A stretch of DNA of 64,000 bases from positions 744,001 through 808,000 of the forward strand of contig NC_077222.1 in NCBI RefSeq assembly GCF_024763615.1, in the 5' to 3' direction. The stretch's first letter is position 1, and each line of letters starts with the position of its first letter. The DNA is from Phlebotomus papatasi. Taxonomy: Eukaryota; Arthropoda; Insecta; Diptera; Psychodidae. Of this stretch, positions 34,690-47,532 are shown piece after piece. Position numbers and translations under genes: made by a program. The notes under the pieces were generated by a model. That model worked only from the letters and a program-made list of their open reading frames with translations, made no database searches and was not told the origin of the DNA.

Positions 34690-35933
34690 TAATCTGATCT
34701 AGGCTTATGATGGTATGATTAAGCACTTTTTCCGTCTGAATTTCTTAATTGTGGCATTCTGATATTATTCATTATTTAATTTGAAATTTGAAATTCTGAA
34801 ATAATCACGTAATATCCTCCTAAAATTAATTTTTCAGTTACAATGAAAGGAAAACTGAAACCATCGATACTGGAGGTACTTCGAAATTTTAACAAATTTA
34901 AATTTTAATAAACTACCTTCCGCAATTTTCAAAAAGTCAAAATTTCTTTTCTTCGGATTTTGAATTTGATCTTCGAGTTAAACTTATTCATTTATAAGCA
35001 ATTTAAAAAAATAGAAAGATCTTTCATCTAGCACAGAGTTGAAGTATTATTGGTGTTAGCTAGCACTTTTCTTTGGGTTGTCTTGTTGGATGCATCTTGC
35101 ATGAATATTTTGTCGGTTGCGGCAAGTTAAAGTGCATCGCAAGTGCTAACATCGGGTGGGATATGAAGGAGCAAAAGTGTGGTTAGCTACAAGAAAAGGT
35201 ATCCACGAGCACAGATTGATGGTCCCCATTGCATACGGCAATGTAACTAATGGGCGCAATCAATTTTGCTTTACATCTCAATCTCTCCAGCGTCTTTTTC
35301 CACTCTTTTTTTTTCGTATTTTCCTTCTCCTTACATCCCCTTTTATTCCTTTTGGGAGCTCCCTTTTTGTTCTGGCTCGCACAAAACCATTGCGCTCACA
35401 TGAAAATACTATGTATTATACTTTTCCACCGCGTGAATGGGAGTCTTTGGGGGCAGGGGCAGCAACGCAAGAGAGAACGGAGACCGATAAGAAAACAAGT
35501 CGGATGGCAGGACAATAGCATGATTGAAGACATCATAGATTTGCCACTGACGTCATTGTGCTGGAGTTCCAGAGAAACTGATTTCTCTGCAACAGCTCAA
35601 TTTATGTGTAAATTAATCCAATTCTCATTCACAATTGGTCTGAAACACCCAAAATGCGTGGGTGTCGCGCGGGACTTTAATTGGATTCCCATCGTCAGGG
35701 ATGGGCGTTTGTATGTCTTTTATGGATAGTTACAGCATGCATAAAATAGTGTCTTTAGAATTGAACTACACTGAGATAAAGGAATTCCACCCAAAGTCAA
35801 AATTATTGATGATAATTTAAGTTAATTGGTTTTTGTAATTGAATCAAGAGTCACCATGAATGCAAAATGTTGATAATATTTTTTCTAAAATTTAGGTCGT
35901 TTATGCCATAGAGTTTTAGAATCGTGTGGAATC
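34690..35933. other. Non-coding; island at 35030..35740
   Basis: Repeat-poor and more balanced, with long open + frames (35156..35518, 35250..35729) lacking known motifs. Candidate intronic enhancer. Confidence 0.42.
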
Positions 35934-36560
35934 GTGAGTCTTGGAAAAATTTCCCGCTGATGGTTTGTTCCTGGGATAATATCTCCAACTGTCTTTAATA
36001 ATCCCCCAAGTGTGTCCCGGTTAAAATAAAAAGTCTAAACATTGAGAAGTTAAAGCACGAAATGTTTGATGAATAAAAAAAATTAGAAAGTTGTTAGATA
36101 TTATTATTCCTGGTGTAGAAAATTTGAAACAAAAAAAATAGAAATTATTTTTTGAGGTACAACCGTTTTATAAGAGGATTTTCAGTAATTTTCAGCTCAA
36201 GTTGTCACAAAATTATTAAAACTTTTAAATTTTTAAATTAAAATTTAATTAAATCTTGGGAAAAATCCCTTACAGGTTCGTTTCTGAGATAAAATCTCCC
36301 AACCGTCTGTTATAATTCTCTCAAGTGTGTCTTGGTTAAAATTAAAAATCAAAGCGTTGAAAAGTTAAAGCACGAACCGTTTGATAAACAAAACTTCGTA
36401 TGAAAATTGTTAGATATTACTATTCCTCATGTAAAAAACAGAAAATAAAACGAAAGGAAAGATGGGGAATTATTCTTTGAGGTAAAACCTTTCATCAGAA
36501 GATTAAGAACTAATATTATCACAAATTTATCAAAACCTTTAAATTCTTTTATTGGAATTA
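35934..36560. repeat. Tandem duplication, two ~310-320-bp units
   Basis: Unit 1 (from about 35934) and unit 2 (from about 36254) share, in order, CTTGGGAAAAAT, GATAA.ATCTCC, AAGTGTGTC..GGTTAAAAT, GTTAAAGCACGAA and GTTAGATATTA.TATTCCT. An inverted, partial third copy lies near 39860..39960. Confidence 0.65.
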
Positions 36561-38565
36561 AACTTTCAATATATAACAATTATTATACATGTCTACTAAT
36601 CTATATAAAATTTAGTACTTAAAGGAATTTTAGGACAATTTCTAAGAGAATAATTTAAAGTAGGAAGTATGAATAATTAAAAAAATTTAAAAAAATATAT
36701 AAAAAATAAAACTGCAACATTTTTAACAGCTTTGGTTAAAATGATATGTTCGAATTTGATGTAGGTAACAACAGAAAAAAAAGCTTCTGAACTTAAAAAG
36801 AAACTTTTCCATTCAATCATTTTCCCTCTCGACGAAAAATTCTTGTGTTTTTGTAAACAAAGTCTTGGGAATTCCCTGCAGGGCTCATGCAAATTACCCA
36901 CCATCAATAGTCCCCACACCTTTAAACTTGCAAATTAATTTAGAGTTGAAAACAGAACAAAAATCAATTATAAGGCAGGAAATTAGTTTGAAATATTTCC
37001 AAGTACAATTGCTGGGTGGAAAATTTGGGCGAGAAAAAGAAGTATCACTTGGTAGATTAGGTTTATTCAACTCTTGGCATCTATCAATTGGCGTTGGAAG
37101 TATAATTTGGCGTATCTTTTTGTTTTCCGCGGGAAAAAGTCCAAGTCATTCCTCACAAAATCGTAATTAAAATCATATTAAAGTTCAATTTGGTCGAAAA
37201 TTGAGTGAAAAGCTCGAAATAATTCCCCTCTAATTGCAATTTCACAGCAAAAGACGTTGGTTGGTTTTTTTGGTGTGTTCTCTGGGCTCTCCCAAGAAAA
37301 AAAAAGATTTGGAGGCAACTTTCCTGTACCAGTCGAATTTAATATCTTCAAATTTTACATCAATTTTAATCCAATTTTCATCCATAAATCAAAATTGTCT
37401 TCCTGACTAGGTCTTTAATCTCTGCTTTTTTGTTTCTTTCTCTTTTACTATTTCTCTCTTGGAATCGGATAATCACAAGAAGGCAAAAACTTCCGTCTAA
37501 TTATTTCTCTATTCCTCCCCTCGACAGAGAAAAATTCTTCCAAGATATGGAGATGATATTACCATCCGCCAAGAGCTTGTGGATCTTTTTTATTCCATTG
37601 CGTTTCAGGCACATGTGCTTTGGAGGATTCGTCTTTTTTTTGTGTGCCCAGAATGTCTTTCTCACCAAGCATTCCTCCCAGCATCATCTCTTTGTGTGGT
37701 GCGACCCATCAAGTCAAGGATTTTAATACCCACCCATCGATGTTGGATTCCAAACTCCAAACATTCCTCACCGGAATCTCTTGTGTTGTCGAGAATTTTG
37801 ATATGGGTATCGCATCCCGAAAACATCCTGCCATTTCGGGATGGGCCTTCAAGAAGGATGCATCCATAGCAAAGAAAAACAACCTCACAATGCCACAAGT
37901 TATTATTCAATGTCATTTTCTACCGACAATTAAGTCCCGGCTTCTTTTTACTTCAAAATCTCTCGAGGGTGGAAATTGGGAGGGTGAGTTTGTGGCTGGG
38001 ATGTGGATGAAATTCGTTGAATTATTTACAAGAACATAAAATGCAAATCATGGGGAATTTTATGGAAAATTCCTCAAGAGGGTTCTCAAACAATCACTAT
38101 TCAAAAGACATGATGTAACTTACAATTAAAAAAAGAGAAATAATCTCTTTTAGGAAGTTTGATTTTATGAAAATATAAAAAAAATATTTAAAAATTAATA
38201 AATAATACCTACAAAAGGTACTATAGTTCAACATTGAATATAGGATTATCGAGATTATCTATCAAATAAAATTTCTAAAACTTACAACGCGATTTTATTC
38301 TTCAACAGATTTGTGGTTCAACCTTAGACTAATTTTGAAAAAAAAAATTTTACGCTGAAAAAAAAACACTAATTCAGATAGTGTTTTTTTTTCTAAATTA
38401 TTATAGTAAATTTTGTTTCAGATTATCCAATTTTAAACTTATGGGTCTGATCATTTTTTAATTCAAAATTAAAAATCAATTCTTTTTATTTAAATTTGAT
38501 CTTATTTAATTAAGTATATATGCGCCATTTCTATTTAGAAACTTTTCAATAAAATTTTTAGAAAA
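36561..38565. other. Non-coding; islands at 36840..37270 and 37400..38060
   Basis: The islands are repeat-poor with overlapping open frames on both strands but no recognised domain. The flanks are AT-rich; a small hairpin, AAACACTA/TAGTGTTT with A/T runs, sits at 38360..38395. Confidence 0.42.
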
Positions 38566-38996
38566 TTTTTAACTCCATATGAAAAAAAATTGTGCTTTTA
38601 TGAGAAAAATTTCAATTAGATTGAACTTTTCCGCATAAAAGCTTAAAAATAAAAGTGGGAACAGTTTCATAGACTGTTCCTATCAGGAACAGCGCCATCC
38701 ATCGAGTTTTGTTCTGACACTTGCCTGCCAGTTAGTCGTCAGTTGAGCTATCTAAAATTCTCATAATAGAATTCTTCTTAAGTAAAAGAATACTTCTTTT
38801 ATGAGAATTTCAGATAGCTCAGCTGACGACTAACTGGCAGGCAAGTGTCAGAAAAAACTCGATGGATGGCGCTGTTCCCGATAGGAACAGTCTGGAAAAC
38901 TGTACCCAATTTTTAGTTTTAAGCTTCTATGCGGAAAAGTTCAATCAAATTGAACATTTTCTCATAAAAGCACCTTTTTTCATTCGGAGTTGAAAA
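38566..38996. repeat. Long foldback (about 200-bp arms)
   Basis: The arms pair almost to the centre near 38780. GGAACAGCGCCATCCATCGA, CTGACACTTGCCTGCCAGTT and AGTCGTCAG.TGAGCTATCT occur on the left and exactly inverted on the right. The outer part pairs with lower identity (CTTTTATGAGAAAA, CTTTTCCGCATAAAAGCTT). It lies in a transcribed intron and would form long dsRNA. Confidence 0.82.
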
Positions 38997-41233
38997 CTTG
39001 TTTGCATTTCTCAGTGAAGGTGTTTTTAGATGAAAATCAAGTAATTTTGAGTTCCTTGGAGGTGAAAATAGTGCTTTAGCAGAGTGTCCGAATTGCGTCG
39101 AAGAAAAGTATCGTTTCTTTTTTAAAGTGGTGATGGTTAGAAATTCCCTTTATTGTCTCTTTTAATACTTCAATTCGCATATCAAACGACTAAAAATATC
39201 CTTTAGCAGTTCATTCATAAACGTTTCGATTGTTTAAATCCATTTTTACCAAGAAGTTAAATCAAAACCACTAAATCTCAACGAGATGTTCAGATTCAAA
39301 ACTGAGCTTTATTGCGAGCTTTTGGGTGAATTGAGAATTACGAAAATCTGAAAGTTTTCTCAATGAAAATGGCTCATTTTAATAAATAGTTTTTGTAAAT
39401 AAAATTAGACAGAATTGCAATGTGATGGGATGGAACTGATAGTGAATGAAAAATTTAAACACGTGATTTACGTGATTTTTGCGATGCAAGATCGTTTAGA
39501 AAAACCATTTGAAGTACATTTTTTAAAACAATCGATTCAAATCTAAACATCTCAACGTTGTAGATGAGTAACACAGGATAAATTAAAATCAACATTATCA
39601 ACATTAGATTTTAAAAAATTATTTATTAAGATTTCCTTTAATTAAATAATTCTTTATCTTTTATTTGAGGATTTTAACTTCAATTTATAATTTGATTTAC
39701 GATTTATCTCAATCCTGTTGAAACTATATTCACTTTCTTTATACTCCGAGAGGAAAGAAACAAATGTTATTTATTTTTATTCACTGTATTACTCTTTAAA
39801 TTTATATATTTTGTTTGTACTAAAATTCAATCTGAATAAATCTTGGAACGTTTTGAAATAAAATATAAAGTGTGTTAGACTTTATATTTTAGCGAGGACA
39901 CACTTTGGGAGATTGTAAGAGGGAGTCGATAACATTTATCTCAGACACTAACCATTGGGGGATATTTCCTGCGACATTCCAGTGTATAGCCAAATGAAGT
40001 GAACCAAAAAATATTCTCTTTTGGAAGTAAATTGGAAGGTGATTCTGATACTCCAAAGAAGATTATTTAATTTAAAAGTATCAAATTTCTTTCAAGCTGA
40101 AAATTAAAATAGCTTCATAAAAACGAATCTGAAATGAAAATAACATTTTTTTGAGTTTTCTGTAATTTTAAAGATAGTTATGATAACCTTTACATCTTTA
40201 CACCTTTTGGATGTAGATTCTTTTTAAGTTTTCAAGTTAAACCCTTTCTTTATCCAGTTTTGTAGTTCTATGTAAGTTTTAAGATTAGTTTTTTTATTAG
40301 AAAATTTGTTTTAAAATTCTTATATGACATTTCCCGGTATTCAAGAGCTAATCCTTGAGATAATAACTCTTTGATGCGATTGAAAAGATAATCTACTCGC
40401 GCATCCCATTCGTCTTCTTGGACATTCTTGCGGTTTTTGCGTCCTTTTCTCATCTCCAATGATTAAATTTCCAAGCCGAAATTCCTCATGTTGGATTGCA
40501 AATTAATATCACGTCGTCATTTATTTAATCCCCATTGGAAGTGTTGCTGGGCTTTTTTTTTCAAACTTCTTCTCATCTTTTCTGGCAAAGCTGAAATTGC
40601 TAGGAATCACAAGTTGGGCTCAAAACACATGTTTCCCACTGACAAGAATAAATACTTGGTAGTGAGGTCTTTTGATGTTGAAGCGCGTTTCGTTCCGAGG
40701 AAAAATGGAGATGCGCGCGGGAAAATTGGTGGCGAAAAGGGCTTGAGATGAACAAAAGGCTTTTATTTATAAAATCCCCGAGACAAGCGCCAAATATGAA
40801 GAATTCGGTCGGGAATTTCTTTGCTGGTTGGTGGGGGCAAAGCGCAGAGGGAGAGAAAATTAATGAATTAATTATGAATGTGGCAGGAAAATTTTGATTT
40901 ATTTCCTTCCCAAGGTTCGCTTTCATTACACCACAAGACAATTTTCTGGCCTATGGTTATGGGGGATTCCCTCTAAAGGCTTGCCGTTTAGGGGGTCAAA
41001 GAGATCAACCCCCTCTGACCAAGACTTTCTAATTATTTTTCATGTTGGTTTTCACACCTTTGGCAGAGGGATTCAAAACATATTAATCAGGCTGCATAAA
41101 AGAAAAGCTAGCGATGATAAGACTGATTCAGCTTATTGTATGCGAGATTCTCAATATGGTCTTCCTCACAGAAGGCCGACTAAAACGAGAGCATTCGGAT
41201 TCAAACCCTCTCTTTGTAAATTAAGATCCCTTA
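38997..41233. other. Non-coding; island at 40390..41220
   Basis: Mostly AT-rich to 40380. The island has frames of up to 118 codons without known motifs. Nothing coding is supported. Confidence 0.42.
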
Positions 41234-41433
41234 TACGGGCTTCAGACTAGAGGCCTAATTCCCTAAGGTCTCAATATCTTAAATAGATATTAATGTTATT
41301 GTTTTTTTTTTAATGTAATTGATCATTTACCTTTAAGAATCCAAACTTAAGTCCAAATTTTCCAAAAATTCTTTACTGATAAGAAATCAAAGAAGTTAAA
41401 CTATATAGCTAAGCCTTAGATCTGAAGCCTGTA
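41234..41433 (+). mobile_element. Harbinger-like GGCTTCAGAC-family copy D
   Basis: 200 bp between TTA (41231..41233) and TTA (41434..41436). Ends TACGGGCTTCAGAC and, inverted, TACAGGCTTCAGATC. Confidence 0.74.
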
Positions 41434-42531
41434 TTATCGAGCTCCACCCTGTCTCAATTTTGTCTATGCTTCAACGTATAGAATTTCACCTGTGAAACCT
41501 TATTTTTTAAATTATTTTCAAAAGCTTGCTTTTAAGAATCAAATCTGTTAATTATTCATAATTTAAAAAAAAAACAGCGTCCGAGATAACGTACATTTAT
41601 GGGGATGGGAGTGGGGTCATCGAAGATCTAAAGGCAATATCTCTTACCGTTGAACATCTGGTTCAAAACAAACATAAGGTCAAAAAAATCAACAAAAAAA
41701 AAATCAGAGAAAAATAATTCATTAACCGATAATTCAATTTTTTTCAATTTTATTGTTACACTTAGTGTTTAACAAATTCATAGATTTTAAATAGATTTTA
41801 ACGGTATTTAACCGTTTATTGATTAAGACCGATTAAGTTGGAAATTTCAAGACCTTTCCAAATAAATAAATAAATAAATAAAATTGAGCAAATCCAGGGG
41901 AGAAAGAAAAAATCGACCGAAATACTATCCAATTATGGGGGGTCACCGAAGATCTGAAGTCGATATCTCGCACCATTTAAGCTCCGGAACGGTGCCAAGT
42001 TCAAAAAACCGAATTGTGTATACTATATATATTTTCATAAATAAACTAGAATGATAACAGAAAATCTTTTGACAAATATAACCTCTTCAATCTTCATTTT
42101 TTAAGACCAGGCATATTATATTGGTAACCACTTTTTTATTTAATATTTCAGGTTAGAAAATCCGCCGATAGCTTAGACTTAAATTAAATTATTAGACGCA
42201 CTAAAGAACACTTTTCTTTATTAAAATTATCACCCAAAATTGCTCGTTGGATTTATGCCGTATTTTTCACGTGTAAGAGTTTAAAAGCCATATTGGCCTT
42301 GGGAGATTTTTTTTAATCCATCAAAATCGTTAAAATCGGTGTAGAAAAACATTTCCAAATGGATTTTTTCTAAAGGTCTTAATATGGATTTTCTTGATTT
42401 TGAAATAAACTCAAATTCCTAAAAATCGGATTTTTGCAAATTTTGGAGGAAACTCTTGTTCTTTGTTTTCGAAGAACGATTTGTTTGGGAACAATTCTTC
42501 AATTTGGCGTCCTTCTTAATAAAATCCTGGT
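41434..42531. repeat. Degenerate repeat with GAAGATCTGAAGTCGATATC motif
   Basis: GGGGTCAYCGAAGATCT then AAAG/GAAGTC..ATATCTC occurs at 41612..41646 and 41940..41974, and as a diverged form at 31690..31735. A (AAAT)n run lies at about 41859..41881. No gene. Confidence 0.45.
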
Positions 42532-42533
42532 TA

Positions 42534-42713
42534 GGGTGGAGTCTGCACTTATGGATGTTATACACTTATGGACAACTTACGTTTCGAAAAATCAAAAAAA
42601 ATGTTAATTAGATCATACACTAATAATTTTATAACTTTTCAAAATCTGTTTTACGTAAGAACTTAAGATTTTTGTCCGTAAGTGTATAATACCCATAAGT
42701 GTATACTCCACCC
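42534..42713. mobile_element. TA-flanked MITE with repeated ACACTTATGG
   Basis: 180 bp between TA (42532..42533) and TA (42714..42715). Ends are GGGTGGAGTCTGCACTTATG and, inverted, GGGTGGAGTATACACTTATG; each end has a second TATACACTTATGGACA-type motif just inside. Confidence 0.75.
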
Positions 42714-42715
42714 TA

Positions 42716-44437
42716 CGACCTTAATCGTAACAGACGGTTGGAAAATTTTGTTTAAAAAACGAACCAGTAAATTTCCAAATATCCCTGTCTAAACGGGCCC
42801 TAATGTAAATACGATGAGTAAATTGAGAAGAAAAGGCAAAAAGACATTTAAGACTTCACAGTCAATATCGTACAGTCTTTATTGAGATAAGTTTAATCCT
42901 TAAACTCAGTATTTTTGGTCTAAAATTTGCATAGAGAGATTAATTAGAAATTGTGAGAAACACTTTGTCAAAGTTTGAACTCGATCTGATGACACAAAAT
43001 TTTATTAGGCTTTTAGTATATGGGTTTGTTAAGAAGATTACTTGAGTCACTTTTCCATTAATTTGAATCTACCTTGATGACCGTTTTCTTAATTGCGGCG
43101 AATTTTTGACACCCAAATTTATATTCATCTCCAGCTGACAAAAGAAATGGGGGCTTCTTTTTTGTACGTCCTGGCTTAGGAGATGCTCTTTTTTGCTGGC
43201 CAGGCTAGGGCCCTCATCCTCCATTCATCTCTCAGGTGTGCTTGGTGTTCAATTCTTGGACAAACCATCAAACAAAAGAGTAATATCCACTGCGTGGCAA
43301 ATGACTTAAGGAGTTTGTAATGCATACAGAGAGAGCTCATTTCATAGCCAATGGTGGGGAAGTGTTATTAATTTTTTTCAGAGAGCACTGGCTATTATTA
43401 CCCAGAGAAGGAAGGTAATTGAATGCCCGCGGACATTGAATCAGATAATTATATTTCTCATCATAATTAAATTCCAATTCAATTCCGCCATCTCATTTCG
43501 ACTTCTCGCCAGTTTCTTCTGTTCCTCCCGTTGTTGTTAGTTTTTTTTTTTTAGTTCTCAAATGTTTGGTTGCCCTCGAAACCACTCCTTCTCCCCCGAA
43601 TGATGAGGAATGACTCTGGATTATCGTATCTCGTGTTTGGCTCTTGTTTCTCTTTTTTTTTTTTGTGCTATGCCTCAAAAATAACCATCAAACTCTAATG
43701 GCTATTTAATAGTCCACCAGTTCGGCCATTTTTTGAGAGGCCTGCCATTGATTCTCTTGAGGATGGTGCTCGTTTAATGATTTTTCCCTGGAAATCTTTA
43801 GGGTGCACGCACGAAGTTTTCCGCACCCGGAAAAACTGGGTGGGTGGCTTTGGAAGAGCTTGATTTCTTATCTGACCAGATGTAATCAATCCAATGACGT
43901 CAATCACGCATTCAGTCCGCAAGATAGCAGAGTTGATAGGGAAATCCGGAAAAGTCTATAGATGAGATTTAGATTAATTTAATGAGCTTTTAACAATCAA
44001 TTTTTTTTCGTTACTGATGTTTTATTTGAGATTTGAGATAAACATCATGAAGTTGTAATTATTCTAAATTTACATTATATGTCTTCTTGATCAAAATATC
44101 GTGCAAATATCCATTCACATTAATCGGTGCTATTACTATATTTGTACAAAGTTATCTTTTTTGAAGTAGAACGATGTGGAATGAATTCGTTGTTTTTTTT
44201 ACAAAGGAAATAATTATTTTTTTAATTCTCAGAAAAAAACAAGTCACAGATAAAGTTCTGAAAAGTTTTCTTTTAAAATTTTTCTTACTTACTTACTTTT
44301 GAAATTCAAAATAAAACTTGTTTTCATTACTACTTTTAACTAAATGTGAAATTTCATATTACTTTTTTTTTTAATTTTTTTATTATCATTTTTAAGTAAA
44401 TGATAAATTATGTCATTCGTGAATTTACTGAAAATAA
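42716..44437. other. Non-coding; island at 43080..43930
   Basis: The island is repeat-poor and balanced (for example around 43160..43240 and 43730..43900) with no recognised ORF. Candidate regulatory module near the homeobox exon. Confidence 0.42.
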
Positions 44438-44439
44438 TA

Positions 44440-45344
44440 CTCCCTCCGTTCCGAAATAAGTCGTACGTTTGGGATAAATTCTTGTTCCGAAATAAGTCAT
44501 ACGTTTGGGTAAAATTGCGATTAAGGTAAAGTTGGTTGGTAAATGTTTTGTGTATCAACAATTATCTCTTGTAAGGAACTATTGCTAATGTCCAGAACTA
44601 AAATTGGGGTCCAGTCTTCATGGTATGTTGAGGCAGGAATGTCTTAAAAATATCTTATTTTTGGCATTTTATTTTCAATCTAAAATAGGTGCAGAATGGT
44701 GAGAGATAGAGACTTGGGACCTTCGGGGGACCCCCCCATAAGTTGACTCTGGGACCGTTAATATGTCCTTTATTTTGCCCCCACTCCTTCCCTTCCCCTC
44801 CAAAATCATGTTTTTTTGGGATTGTTCGAAAACACGTTGTGCGATTTTTTTCTTCAATTCTGGATATGTTTTAGAGAAACATATAAATGGTCCCAGGGTC
44901 AACTTATGGGGGTCCGCTGGAGGTCCCAAGTCCCTATCTCTCACCATTTTGCATCCAGATATTCGAACACATAAAAAAAGGATGTTCTTTTATTGCTCAT
45001 TATGCAAAATTTGAGATATAAAAAATGTCATATCGGTAAGAATTGTTGAGTTCTACTTGTGCATACTAAAAATTTAGAACAAATTCTAGCCTGTAATGTT
45101 AATCACAGTCCATCTTGCAGTAATTAACTATCTACCGGAGCTCTTTGAAAAAAAACTCGAAAAATGGACAACTTCAACATATCGATTCCTCAACTTACCA
45201 TCGTGATAGGATCCCCATATTATCCCTGAACATGGAGGATAGTTCATACATAAGATATTTGAAAATAACAAAAACATTCTCTGAAACCGTTCCATAATTC
45301 CTAATTTTTCGCCAAACGTACGACTTATTTCGGAACGGAGGGAG
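44440..45344. mobile_element. 905-bp element with Stowaway-type TIRs
   Basis: TA at 44438..44439 and 45345..45346. The first 33 bases, starting CTCCCTCCGTTCCGAAATAA, are exactly inverted at the right end. CTCCCTCCGT with TA duplication is the hallmark of Stowaway/mariner MITEs described in plants. GTTCCGAAATAAGTCATACG repeats once internally near 44484. No transposase D,D/D motif was recognised in its short frames. Confidence 0.75.
44690..44955. repeat. Foldback nested in the Stowaway-type element
   Basis: About 75-base arms: ATGGTGAGAGATAGAGACTT, GGGACCTTC and CCCATAAGTTGACTCTGGGA on the left face ATGGTGAGAGATAGGGACTT, GGGACCTCC and CCCCATAAGTTGACCCTGGG on the right. It probably inserted secondarily. 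Confidence 0.7.
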
Positions 45345-45598
45345 TATAATGCATGTCCATGGGGTAGTTACGAACAGTCTCCTGGGACCGTTTCTCGCGA
45401 TTTTCAACTATTTCAACTAAAAATAATTGAAAAATCTCATTTATGAAGCAAAACAAACTTTTTTTCCTAATAATGCTCGACGTATTAAAGAAAAATAGAT
45501 TTGTTAAAAGAAATTAGAATAAAATATAAATTATGTTTTTAAAGCTCTTGCAAATCATAAAAATTATAGGAAAGTTAGGCACCGGTAAATACGAGGTA

Positions 45599-45796
45599 GG
45601 GGGAAGTGGGGCACCTTTGAAAGTGGGGCACATTTGAAATTGGCATTTTTCACTTATTTTTAATCAAAATTGAGCCTTATCGTGAGATAACTTAGCTGCA
45701 CAAAAAGATTGAGAAGCTAAATTACATTTTGATATGGCTCAGTTTCACTTAAACATAGGAGAAAAATCCAAATTTCAAAGGTGCCCCACTTCCCCC
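45599..45796. mobile_element. TA-flanked MITE, GGGAAGTGGGGCA family, copy 2
   Basis: 198 bp between TA (45597..45598) and TA (45797..45798), with ends GGGGGAAGTGGGGCACCTTT facing the same sequence inverted. Internal GATAACTTAGCTGCACAAA and TTGAGAAGCTAAATTAC are shared with 24431 and 53466. Confidence 0.8.
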
Positions 45797-45994
45797 TAGT
45801 TGTAGGCACTGGGACTTCTTTTCTAAATAGTTGTTAGATTTCACAGGATAAGACCAGAGGATGAGAGGACAAGAGATTACAGTAGGGATTCCCTTACCTT
45901 GTGTTGCCTAAGATGATCCTAAAATGCCTTTTGTGAATTTAAACTCTCATTTCAGTTTTAAAAACTCAAAAATTTATAGTAAAATGGTTTAGTA

Positions 45995-46911
45995 GGGGAA
46001 ACTGGGGCAAAGAGCCACAAAACGAATATTTTATATTTTACAAACTACCCGAGGGCGCCCCAGAAATTTCTAACTAGCGCAGTTTTATAGGAAATTTACC
46101 GCTCTATAACTTTGTGAAAGTAATTTTCCTCTGTTTTGTAAGGAAATATGTTTATCGAGCCATTTTCTAGAAGGTAATTTTGTGACCATTCTCAAAAATT
46201 CTAGGGCAAATAGTACCGGGCATGGGGTATTATCACATTTTGATTCGCTTTGTTAAGGGCTTCCGTAAATTTAAAAAATACCTAGATGACATAGTTTCAA
46301 TACAAATTTATTCCTCTAAATTTTTTAAATTACCGTTTTCTCTATTTGAGCAAGAAAAGCGCTTTACAAGCTATTTTAGAAAAACAAAACACACAAGAGA
46401 TTGCGAATCTTTTGACCAATGCAAACAACAAGCGGTTACACAGGGCATTTACGTCTCTTTTCGCCGTTTTCTTCGATTTTTCTTACTTTTTGCTCCAAAC
46501 CTTTTGTTACTTTTTACCCCAAGTGGTCGTTTTTAATTTAAAAAGATTGTGAAAACTGCTCTCTCTTGGAGTTCGAGCAGTTAAAAAATCTGGAGAAAAT
46601 AATCTTTGTAAAGTTCTAAAATAAATAGCGGTTTCGTATGCAAAGAATCCAAATCATTCAGGAAATAATCACTAGTGCATCAATTTTGAAAAATATGTAG
46701 GTAATAATTGATATCTTCTCCAAGGAAAATATTCCAAAAATAGTGTTAAGAATTTCGATTTTTTGTTTTCCAAATTCTTTGTTAGAATTAGACGAAATTT
46801 ACGACATTAAAGAAGGTCTGAAGCTGTCTATGGATAAAATTTCATGGCGGTATCTTATTTATCATGGAAGATATTGAATTTATATCGAAATCGTTTTATG
46901 ACTTTCTGCCC
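45995..46911. mobile_element. 917-bp TA-flanked element
   Basis: TA at 45993..45994 and 46912..46913, ends GGGGAAACTGGGGCAAAGAG and, inverted, GGGCAGAAAGTCATAAAACG (both followed by CAYAAAACGA within 20 bases). A + frame at 46222..46536 (and an overlapping one at 46346..46552) has no certain transposase similarity. Ends about 370 bp before the homeobox exon. Confidence 0.58.
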
Positions 46912-46913
46912 TA

Positions 46914-47532
<619 letters not shown>

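Noticed and set aside
35156..35729. Two overlapping + frames of 120 and 159 codons
   Set aside because: They overlap in different frames, carry low-complexity Phe/Leu stretches and match no family; intronic.
46222..46552. Frames inside the 917-bp element as a transposase
   Set aside because: A KKSALQAI-like stretch hinted at a helix-turn-helix, but there is no DDE catalytic region and the frame is short.
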